Position numbers and translations under genes: made by a program
The notes under the pieces: generated by a model
The model's input: the letters and a program-made list of their open reading frames with translations, nothing else
Database searches by the model: none
Told to the model about the DNA's origin: nothing
From: DASPKT01 sp035627915
Lineage (GTDB): Bacteria; Pseudomonadota; Alphaproteobacteria; Azospirillales; Azospirillaceae
Length of the DNA: 6,753 bases
Assembly: GCA_035627915.1 (NCBI GenBank)
Contig: DASPKT010000137.1
Location: 1 to 6,753 of the forward strand
Direction of reading: 5' to 3'
Shown here: positions 1 through 4,612 of the stretch, piece after piece
How positions within the stretch are numbered: position 1 is the first letter of the stretch
Layout: every line of letters begins with the position of its first letter

Positions 1-381
1 GCCCTTGTTGGGATAGGCGAAGGACATCAGCGCCATCATGCCCTTGCCCACGGTCGGGTCGGGCGGCGGGTAGTCCAGGCGGCCGGTGACGTAGGGCAAC
101 TCCGCCTCGTGCGCGTAGACCGGCACGTCCCAACGCTCCAGGATCTCGGGAAAGGCGCCCACATGGTCGAAATGGCCGTGGGTCAGGACGATGGCTGTCG
201 GCTTGGTGCCGGCGCCAAACCGAGCCTCCGCGGCCTCCACGATCAGGGGGGCGGCCCCCTCCAGCCCGGCGTCGACCAGCACCCAGCCGGACGCGTCGCC
301 CCAGAGGTAGAGGTTCACGAACAGGTGGCGCAGCCGCGCCAGGTCCGGCGTAACCTCGTCCAGGGAACTGGTGATGCCCAT
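1..381 (-). CDS. MBL-fold metallo-hydrolase, N-terminal part (runs off window)
   Basis: This is the first 127 codons of a metallo-beta-lactamase-fold hydrolase; the 3' part lies beyond position 1. Residues 20-40 read as the first beta-strands of the fold (FVNLYLW, then WVLVDAG). The metal-binding HxHxDH motif is at residues 68-73 (HGHFDH; H68, H70, D72, H73), preceded by the usual strand IVLT, and H91-E92 follows in the next strand. In this family the motif binds one or two metal ions, usually Zn, and hydrolyses thioesters, lactones, phosphodiesters or similar bonds. The substrate cannot be told from this fragment. The start is supported by a strong Shine-Dalgarno match (GGAGGAAGG, complement of 386-394) four bases upstream. 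There is no signal peptide, so it is probably cytoplasmic. The small ORF at 463-642 lies 81 bp upstream on the same strand and may be co-transcribed. It could be a glyoxalase II-like or lactonase-like member; the C-terminal half would decide. Confidence 0.9.
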   Translation of the reverse strand, partial: MGITSSLDEVTPDLARLRHLFVNLYLWGDASGWVLVDAGLEGAAPLIVEAAEARFGAGTKPTAIVLTHGHFDHVGAFPEILERWDVPVYAHEAELPYVTGRLDYPPPDPTVGKGMMALMSFAYPNKG

Positions 382-404
382 CGCGCCTTCCTCCGCTCCG
401 TCCA

Positions 405-425
405 GGCCGGTTCAGAGAACAGGCC
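405..425. repeat. Short inverted repeat between the small ORF and the MBL gene
   Basis: Arms 405-413 and 417-425 pair at eight of nine positions with one G-A mismatch and an AGA loop; the inner part GTTC-AGA-GAAC (410-420) is perfect. The octamer CAGGCCGG also occurs twice here (403-410 and 420-427). No T-run follows on either strand, so it is not a clear terminator. It could be an mRNA hairpin in the leader of the MBL gene, or chance in GC-rich DNA. Confidence 0.3.
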
Positions 426-462
426 GGCGGCGGGAAGGTCGCGCGGGCGGGGGGACGGGGGC

Positions 463-642
463 TCAGTCGGCGCCGTCGCGGACGGTGTCGTGCCGGCGGA
501 TCAGCGAGGCCGCCTCGGCCAGCGCCGCCGCCGCCTCGTCCAGGCGGACGCGGGTGGCGAAGCGCGGCAGGATCTCGACCCGGCCCAGCAGGCTCAGCGC
601 CCGGTCCAGGTCGGTGACGGCGGTGGCGGTCTCTGCGGTCAT
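463..642 (-). CDS. Small hypothetical protein (59 aa)
   Basis: I do not recognise this protein. It has 59 residues with no signal peptide, transmembrane segment or cysteine. From about residue 11 it looks like two amphipathic, alanine- and leucine-rich helices (DLDRALSLLGRVEILPRF, then LDEAAAALAEAASLIRRH), suggesting a small soluble helical protein. The main evidence that it is real is codon use: essentially every codon ends in G or C, with a single GCA exception, the pattern expected of true coding frames here. It lies 81 bp upstream of the MBL-fold gene on the same strand and may be its operon partner. Against it, no good Shine-Dalgarno lies close to the ATG (only CCGGAA about ten bases away). 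The frame stays open upstream, so a longer start, for example near 810, is possible, though the upstream translation is rich in Arg, Pro and Gly and looks like read-through. The stretch EILPRF resembles the N-terminus of inositol-monophosphatase-like enzymes, but that domain is absent. Confidence 0.55.
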   Translation of the reverse strand: MTAETATAVTDLDRALSLLGRVEILPRFATRVRLDEAAAALAEAASLIRRHDTVRDGAD

Positions 643-834
643 GGCGGACGGTTCCGGACGCGCGGTGCGCGCCCTATCCCTCTTGGTGGGGCCGGTTCCC
701 TGTCCCCGAAGGGATGTCCCCGGCTGGCGGTGGCGAAGGTGGCGCGCGTCGGCGCCTGCGGCAACCGACGATTCCGCGGGGCCGGCTCTGTTGCGATGCG
801 AAAAGAGCATGACGCCAAGTCTTTGAGACAACTT

Positions 835-859
835 GCTGAAATGGCTGAAACTCTTGAAA
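835..859 (+). repeat. Three phased TGAAA repeats, 9-bp period
   Basis: GCTGAAA occurs at 835-841 and 844-850, and the variant CTTGAAA follows at 853-859. The shared TGAAA core therefore recurs three times at exactly nine bases. It lies about 30-50 bp upstream of the candidate alkB -35 element, where an activator site would be expected. The period is not a full helical turn, so it may instead be a chance repeat in an AT-richer segment. Confidence 0.3.
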
Positions 860-883
860 CCGGCGCTGCCCGAATCTTGGGCA

Positions 884-912
884 TTGCGGGTGCGCCGCAA
901 CATCGCTAGAAT
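884..912 (+). promoter_or_regulatory. Candidate sigma-70 promoter for the alkB operon
   Basis: A -35-like TTGCGG (884-889) is followed after exactly 17 bp by TAGAAT (907-912), which matches the -10 consensus TATAAT at five of six positions. Transcription would start near 919, giving a leader of about 50 nt before the ATG at 968. The -35 matches only at its TTG, which fits a promoter that needs an activator or is weak by default. Confidence 0.5.
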
Positions 913-914
913 TA

Positions 915-926
915 GAGCAATTGCTC
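915..926. promoter_or_regulatory. Perfect 12-bp palindrome, candidate operator of the alkB operon
   Basis: GAGCAATTGCTC is a perfect 12-bp palindrome two bases downstream of the -10 hexamer, covering the predicted transcription start. Such a position is typical of a repressor operator. It does not resemble the TGTTGA/TCAACA arms found upstream of the tetR gene in this window, so a different regulator is implied. Confidence 0.45.
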
Positions 927-967
927 GAAAACGGGCGTTCGGAAGCGATCGGGGAGGGAATGGGACG

Positions 968-2014
968 ATGGCGGCGCTGATCCATGGGCTGTGCGCCTTC
1001 CTGGTGCCGGGGCTGGCCTTCGCGGGGCTGTGGCTGGGCGGGCCGTGGCTGTTCATGCCGCTGGCCTGGACGTCGGGCGTGGCCGTCGCCCTCGACTTCC
1101 TCCTGCCGGCCCGGCAGGGGCGCGCCGCCGGCCGCGACACCTGGGCCTCCGCCTTCCCGACCTGGTTCATCTTCCCGGTCATGGCGGCGCTGCTGCTGTT
1201 CGCGCTCTTCCAGGTGACGGCGCGCGAGCTCGCCTGGTGGGAGTGGGTCGGCGCCGCCACCGCGGTCGGCGTCACCATCGGCGGCATCGGCATCCCCGCC
1301 GCGCACGAGCTGGTGCACCGTCGCCACGCTTTCGAGCGGGGGCTGGGCGTCGCCATCGTGTCGCTGGTCCTCTACGCCCATTTCCGGATCGAGCATGTGC
1401 ACGGCCACCACCGCCGCGTCGGCACGGCGGAGGACCCGGCCACCGCGCGCTTCGGCCATTCCCTCTACCGCTTCATGACCATCTCCGTGCCGGGCGAGTT
1501 CACCTCCGCCTGGGAGCTGGAGAAGGAGCGGCTGGAGCGGCGCGGCATGAAGGCGCTGCACTGGCGCAACCGCATGATCTGGTACGTGGCCGGGCAGGCG
1601 GCGCTGGTCGCCGCCATCGCCTGGGCCTTCGGGCCCGCGGGCGTGCTGTTCTTCCTGGGGCAGGCGGCGGTCGCCATCCAGCTCCTGCAGGCCACCGCCT
1701 ACATCGAGCATTACGGGCTGGAGCGGGGCCGGTCCGCCCGCGGCGGGTGGGATCGGATCGAGCCGTGGCACAGCTGGAACTCCGGCCACCGGGTCACAAA
1801 CTGGACCACCTTCAACCTGGGCCTGCACGCGGAGCACCACCGCTGGCCCGGCAAGGCCTGGCCGGAGCTGGTGGACGATGACCGCGCCATGCACCTGCCC
1901 TACGGCTATCCCTTCATGATCATGCTGGCGATGCTGCCGCCGCTCTGGTTCCGGGTGATGGACCCGCGGGTGCGGCCGGCGCCGGCCGACCCCGCCCCCG
2001 TCGCGGCCGAGTAG
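968..2014 (+). CDS. alkB: AlkB-type alkane 1-monooxygenase, diverged paralog (first of tandem pair)
   Basis: This 348-residue integral-membrane diiron enzyme belongs to the AlkB family, which adds one oxygen atom to the terminal carbon of alkanes or similar chains using electrons from rubredoxin. All nine histidines expected to bind the two irons are present: H113 and H117 (HELVHR), H143, H147 and H148 (EHVHGHH), H248 (YIEHYGL), and H287, H290 and H291 (NLGLHAEHH). About six hydrophobic helices surround these (roughly residues 5-47, 64-83, 93-112, 122-140, 204-245 and 314-330). The family's C-terminal WFRVMDPRV is at 327-335. The third motif differs from the classical LQRHSDHHAHP: it reads LGLHAEHHRWP. 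The usual Asn before YxEHYG is Ala, and the second box continues TAEDPA rather than TPxDPA. The protein is shorter than the approximately 400-residue classical AlkB at both ends. The ATG at 968 was chosen over an in-frame TTG at 833 because GGGGAGGGAA (951-960) precedes it. Substrate range is inferred only; an omega-hydroxylase for other hydrophobic compounds is the main alternative. Confidence 0.85.
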   Translation: MAALIHGLCAFLVPGLAFAGLWLGGPWLFMPLAWTSGVAVALDFLLPARQGRAAGRDTWASAFPTWFIFPVMAALLLFALFQVTARELAWWEWVGAATAVGVTIGGIGIPAAHELVHRRHAFERGLGVAIVSLVLYAHFRIEHVHGHHRRVGTAEDPATARFGHSLYRFMTISVPGEFTSAWELEKERLERRGMKALHWRNRMIWYVAGQAALVAAIAWAFGPAGVLFFLGQAAVAIQLLQATAYIEHYGLERGRSARGGWDRIEPWHSWNSGHRVTNWTTFNLGLHAEHHRWPGKAWPELVDDDRAMHLPYGYPFMIMLAMLPPLWFRVMDPRVRPAPADPAPVAAE

Positions 2015-2028
2015 GGAGGGCGGAGCCC

Positions 2029-3087
2029 ATGCCCGCCGTCGCCTGCCACGCCTTCTTCACCTTCCTGCCGGCCGCGCTGGCGTTCCTGGGGCTGGCCTGG
2101 GGCGGGGCGTGGCTGTTCGCGGCGCCGGCCTGGTCGCTGGGCCTCGCCGTCCTGCTGGACATGGTGGTGCCCCCGGCGCGGCGCACGGCGCCGGCGGAGG
2201 GGGCCGCGCGGCGCTGGATGGGGCTCTTGACCTGGGCGGTGCTGCCCGCCGTGGCGGGGCTGATCCTCTACGGCATGCACGTGGCCGCCACCCGCGACCT
2301 GGCCTGGTGGGAATGGCTGGGGGCGGCCTCGGCCGTCGGCACCGTCTCCGGCGGCATCGGCATCACCTGCGCGCATGAACTCGTGCACCGCCGCAGCGCC
2401 TTCGAGCGGGGGCTGGGCGTCGGGCTGCTGTCGCTGGTGCTCTACGCCCACTTCCGGATCGAGCATGTGCACGGCCACCACCGCCGCATCGCGACGCCCG
2501 ACGACCCCGCCACCGCCCGGCTGGGGGAGAGCGTCTGGGCCTTCTACGCCCGCACCGTGCCGGGCCAGTGGCGCTCCGCCTGGCGGCTGGAGGCGGAGCG
2601 GCTGGCGCGCCGCGGGCGGGCCGCCTGGAGCCCGCGCAACCGCATGCTGCACTATTTGGCGATCCAGGGCGGGCTGCTGGCCGCGGCCGGGGCCCTGTTC
2701 GGCGCCGCCGGCCTGCTGTTCCTGGTCTGGCAGGCGGTGGCGGCGGTGCAGCTGCTGGAGACGGTGAACTATGTGGAGCATTACGGGCTGGCCCGCGGCC
2801 CCGGCCGGCAGGACGGGTACGAGCCGGTGCGCCCCGTCCACAGCTGGGACAGCGGGCACCGGCTGACCAACTGGGCCCTGTTCAACCTGGGCCTGCACGC
2901 CGATCACCACACCCATGCCGGCAAGCCCTACGCTGAGCTGTCCCTGGCGGTGGAGTCGCCGAAGATGCCGACCGGCTATTCCGGCATGGTGCTGCTGGCG
3001 CTGGTCCCGCCGCTCTGGTTCCGGGTCATGGACGGGCGCGTGCTGGCCTGGCGGTCGGCCGGCGGGGCGGCCTACGCCGCGGAGTAG
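2029..3087 (+). CDS. alkB: AlkB-type alkane 1-monooxygenase (second of tandem pair)
   Basis: This 352-residue paralog starts 14 bp after the stop of the first alkB, with GGGAGGG at 2014-2020 as ribosome binding site, so the two are almost certainly co-transcribed and both made. It has the full set of iron-binding histidines: H116 and H120 (HELVHR), H146, H150 and H151 (EHVHGHH), H251 (NYVEHYGL), and H290, H293 and H294 (NLGLHADHH). It keeps more of the family consensus than its partner: NYVEHYGL, TPDDPATAR, and HADHHTHAGKPYAEL around the third motif. Residues 135-153 are identical to residues 132-150 of the first copy. Hydrophobic helices flank the motifs at about 8-50, 68-87, 97-115, 127-141, 208-245 and 318-332. 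It should act in the inner membrane on alkanes or related chains and needs a rubredoxin, none of which is seen nearby. Its 3' end overlaps the opposing CPBP gene by 16 bp. Confidence 0.88.
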   Translation: MPAVACHAFFTFLPAALAFLGLAWGGAWLFAAPAWSLGLAVLLDMVVPPARRTAPAEGAARRWMGLLTWAVLPAVAGLILYGMHVAATRDLAWWEWLGAASAVGTVSGGIGITCAHELVHRRSAFERGLGVGLLSLVLYAHFRIEHVHGHHRRIATPDDPATARLGESVWAFYARTVPGQWRSAWRLEAERLARRGRAAWSPRNRMLHYLAIQGGLLAAAGALFGAAGLLFLVWQAVAAVQLLETVNYVEHYGLARGPGRQDGYEPVRPVHSWDSGHRLTNWALFNLGLHADHHTHAGKPYAELSLAVESPKMPTGYSGMVLLALVPPLWFRVMDGRVLAWRSAGGAAYAAE

Positions 3088-3779
3088 TGCGCCGCCAGCA
3101 GCCCGGCGGCGTCGGTCAGGACATGGGCGACGATGGCGGCGCCGAGGTCGCGCCGCCACAGGAACATGGCCGTCAGCGCCCCGCCGGCGATGCCGACGAA
3201 CAGCAGGTGGGCCGGCGACCAGGCGCGCAGGTGCACCGCCACGAACACGGCCAGCGACAGGGCGGCGGCCAGCCGGGTGCTGCCGGTCAGCTCCTCCAGC
3301 CGGCCGATGGCGTAGCCGCGGAACAGGATCTCCTCCACCACGCCGGCGCGCAGGGCCAGCAGCAGCACCGCCCAGACGGGCAGGGACCGCATCAGGGCGA
3401 GCATCCCGCCGTCCTGCCCGCCCTCCGGCCCGGCGAAGGCGCCGATCAGCGCGCGGCTGCCGGCCAGCAGGACCAGCAGCCCCAGCGCCGCCAGGGCGCC
3501 GGTGCCCAGCGTCCGCCAGCCCGGCCGGCGCAGCCCCAGGGAGGAGAGGGGCCGCCCCTCCCACAGCAGCGCCACGGCCAGCACGGCGGCCCCCAGCCCC
3601 CACTGCACCGCCTCGCCCAGCAGCAGGCGCTGGGTCATGTCCAGCCCGTCCATCGCCCCGGCGGCGCCGGCCAGGCCGTGGAGCGCCGGCCCGCCCAGCG
3701 CGATCCCCAGCCCGACCAGGACGGGCAGGCGGCCGGCGGCCCCGGGCGTCCGGGGGGCGGGAAGGGCGTGGTCGTGCAT
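3072..3779 (-). CDS. CPBP-family intramembrane glutamic protease
   Basis: This 235-residue polytopic membrane protein has the three CPBP (CAAX protease and bacteriocin-processing, Rce1-like) motifs: EExxxR at E149-E150-R154 (VVEEILFRGY), FxxxH at F179-H183, and HxxxD at H219-D223. Hydrophobic segments lie at about 18-40, 60-73, 92-115, 133-148, 170-184, 188-207 and 212-230. In this family the glutamates and histidines form an intramembrane catalytic site that cleaves near or within the bilayer; many bacterial members have no known substrate. The start at 3779 was chosen because GGAG (complement of 3786-3789) lies six bases upstream and a consensus-like promoter sits just beyond; an in-frame ATG at 3845 would fall inside that promoter. 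It is divergent from the tetR gene, whose product probably controls it, and convergent with the second alkB, which it overlaps by 16 bp. A role in membrane-protein or peptide processing is inference. Confidence 0.85.
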   Translation of the reverse strand: MHDHALPAPRTPGAAGRLPVLVGLGIALGGPALHGLAGAAGAMDGLDMTQRLLLGEAVQWGLGAAVLAVALLWEGRPLSSLGLRRPGWRTLGTGALAALGLLVLLAGSRALIGAFAGPEGGQDGGMLALMRSLPVWAVLLLALRAGVVEEILFRGYAIGRLEELTGSTRLAAALSLAVFVAVHLRAWSPAHLLFVGIAGGALTAMFLWRRDLGAAIVAHVLTDAAGLLAAHYSAA

Positions 3780-3796
3780 GGCGGGCTCCGGAAGGC

Positions 3797-3823
3797 TTGA
3801 TGTTGATGGCGTCAACATATACA
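3797..3823 (+). promoter_or_regulatory. Possible promoter of the tetR gene
   Basis: TTGATG (3797-3802) and TATACA (3818-3823) could serve as -35 and -10 with a short 15-bp spacer; with 17 bp the -10 would be the poorer TACAGA (3820-3825). Transcription would start near 3830, leaving a leader of under 30 nt before the ATG at 3857. The first inverted repeat lies between these elements, so binding there would block them. Confidence 0.35.
3800..3818. promoter_or_regulatory. Candidate TetR operator 1 (perfect 7-5-7 inverted repeat)
   Basis: Arms ATGTTGA (3800-3806) and TCAACAT (3812-3818) are perfect inverted copies around a 5-bp core. The site lies in the divergent region between a TetR-type repressor gene and the CPBP gene, and its right arm contains most of the CPBP -10 element. 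TetR proteins commonly bind such repeats as dimers and repress their own and the divergent gene, so this is a natural operator candidate. Confidence 0.6.
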
Positions 3824-3842
3824 GAGGTGTTGTCGCTGTCAA
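3814..3842 (-). promoter_or_regulatory. Sigma-70-like promoter of the CPBP gene
   Basis: On the minus strand TTGACA (complement of 3837-3842) is a perfect -35 hexamer, followed after 17 bp by TATGTT (complement of 3814-3819), a four-of-six -10 match. The start would be near 3807, leaving a leader of about 28 nt to the CPBP ATG. The -35 lies largely in the right arm of operator 2 and the -10 largely in the right arm of operator 1, so repressor binding would cover both elements. Confidence 0.55.
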
Positions 3843-3845
3843 CAT
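3827..3845. promoter_or_regulatory. Candidate TetR operator 2 (imperfect copy of operator 1)
   Basis: The right arm TCAACAT (3839-3845) is identical to that of operator 1; the left arm GTGTTGT (3827-3833) matches at five of seven positions, again around a 5-bp core. The two centres are 27 bp apart. Same arms and core length in both sites suggest the same protein binds both, perhaps more weakly here. Confidence 0.5.
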
Positions 3846-3856
3846 CAGGTCGGGCC

Positions 3857-4510
3857 ATGGCCGGGGACAAGGACCGCTACCACCACGGGGACCTGCGCCG
3901 GGCGCTGGTCGCCGCCGCCGCCGGCCTGCTGGAGGCGGAGGGTCTGGAGGCGCTCAGCCTGCGCGGGGTCGCGGCGGCGGCCGGCGTCTCGCACAACGCG
4001 CCCTACCGGCACTTCGCGGACAAGCGGGCGCTGCTGACCGCGGTGGCGGCGCTGGGCTTCGCCGACCTGGCGGTGCGGCTGGGCGGCGGGCAGGCGCCGG
4101 GGCAGGCACCGGGCGAGGTGCGGGGGGAGGAGGCAGACGCGGCGCTCGCGGCCCGCGCGCTGGCCTATCTCTCCTTCGCGGCGGAGCGGCCGGCCATGTA
4201 CCGGCTGATGTTCGCCTCCGACCTGGTCGTCGGCAGCACGGCGCCGGAGCTGGGCGCCAGCTCCATCGGCGCCTTCGAGGGGCTGCGCGCCGCCGTCGCC
4301 GCCTGCCTGCCCGGCCGCACCGCGGAGGCGGCGGCCGGGGCGGTCGCGTCGGTGCTGTGGGCGCAGCTGCACGGGCTGGCCCTGCTGCTGGCGGAGAACC
4401 GCATCCGCCCCTGGATGCGCGAGGGGGTGTCCGACCGGGCCATCACCGAGGCCGCGGCGCAGGCCCTACCCGGGCAGGCGCGGCTGGTCCTGGCGGGGCT
4501 ATCGGCCTGA
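3857..4510 (+). CDS. TetR/AcrR-family transcriptional regulator, WHG-domain type
   Basis: This 217-residue regulator has a TetR-type N-terminal DNA-binding domain. It opens with YHHGDLRRAL (residues 8-17), a typical first helix for this subgroup, followed by a helix-turn-helix at about 35-54 (LSLRGVAAAAGVSHNAPYRHF). The C-terminal ligand/dimer domain carries W168, H172 and G173 (WAQLHG), the signature of the WHG-type (TetR_C_33) domain. An alanine-, glycine- and proline-rich linker at about 76-92 contains a doubled QAPG. Members usually repress their own and a neighbouring gene until a small hydrophobic ligand binds. The start at 3857 is preceded by only a weak AGG (3847-3849). An upstream in-frame start would place coding sequence over the operator region. 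The divergent arrangement and the two inverted repeats upstream suggest it controls itself and the CPBP gene. Control of the alkB pair is not supported, because those arms are absent there. Confidence 0.92.
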   Translation: MAGDKDRYHHGDLRRALVAAAAGLLEAEGLEALSLRGVAAAAGVSHNAPYRHFADKRALLTAVAALGFADLAVRLGGGQAPGQAPGEVRGEEADAALAARALAYLSFAAERPAMYRLMFASDLVVGSTAPELGASSIGAFEGLRAAVAACLPGRTAEAAAGAVASVLWAQLHGLALLLAENRIRPWMREGVSDRAITEAAAQALPGQARLVLAGLSA

Positions 4511-4561
4511 AGGGCTGCTTGCCCGCTTGTGTGAAGTTGTTAGGCTGGCCGCCAATTGCCG

Positions 4562-4590
4562 CGGCCGCCTTCCCAGGGCGCCGGCGGCCG
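4562..4590. repeat. GC-rich inverted repeat before the S9 peptidase gene
   Basis: Arms CGGCCGCC (4562-4569) and GGCGGCCG (4583-4590) are perfect 8-bp complements around a 13-nt loop, 14 bp before the Shine-Dalgarno at 4604-4608. No T-run follows. It may be the terminator-like end of the tetR transcript or a structured leader of the peptidase mRNA. I saw no strong promoter in the 102-bp gap; TTGCCC (4519-4524) with TTAGGC (4540-4545) is the best but poor candidate. Confidence 0.35.
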
Positions 4591-4612
4591 AACAGGGAAG
4601 GACGGGAGAGCG

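Larger units (their letters stand above)
643..967. other. Divergent intergenic region upstream of the alkB pair
   Basis: This 325-bp gap separates the minus-strand small ORF/MBL pair from the plus-strand alkB genes. The left two thirds (643-780) are GC-rich with no convincing gene. They hold a weak hairpin-like stretch near 697-715 (TCCCT and AGGGA arms) and a repeated TGTCCCC (701-707 and 715-721). From about 790 to 950 the DNA is clearly AT-richer than anything else in the window, as expected of a promoter zone. This part holds the TGAAA-phased repeat (835-859), the candidate alkB promoter (884-912) and a perfect palindrome (915-926). The alkB frame remains open back to a TTG at 833, but the ATG at 968 has the ribosome binding site. 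A minus-strand promoter for the small ORF should also lie here, but I could not identify one. Confidence 0.6.

Noticed and set aside
463..642. Small ORF as a truncated inositol-monophosphatase-like enzyme because of EILPRF
   Set aside because: Only a six-residue resemblance; the metal-binding motifs of that family are absent and the ORF ends properly after 59 residues.
897..903. GCAACAT upstream of alkB as a TetR half-site (TCAACAT in the tetR operators)
   Set aside because: Only one arm matches; the expected inverted partner 12 bases upstream (TGCGGGT) does not, so shared control is not supported.
109..909. 266-codon plus-strand frame over the MBL gene and the intergenic region
   Set aside because: It is antisense to the HxHxDH-bearing MBL frame and its translation is rich in Gly, Arg and Gln with no recognisable motif.
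833..967. In-frame TTG start adding 45 residues to the first AlkB
   Set aside because: The extension would run through the promoter and palindrome, has no ribosome binding site, and the ATG at 968 follows GGGGAGGGAA.
3780..3845. 22-residue N-terminal extension of the CPBP protein from an ATG at 3845
   Set aside because: It would cover the predicted promoter and operators; the ATG at 3779 has a well-spaced GGAG and leaves a normal N-terminus.
1906..3870. 654-codon open frame on the minus strand across both alkB and CPBP genes
   Set aside because: Its translation is low-complexity Arg/Pro/Gly/Ala sequence, it lies antisense to clear alkB genes, and long open antisense frames are expected at this GC content.
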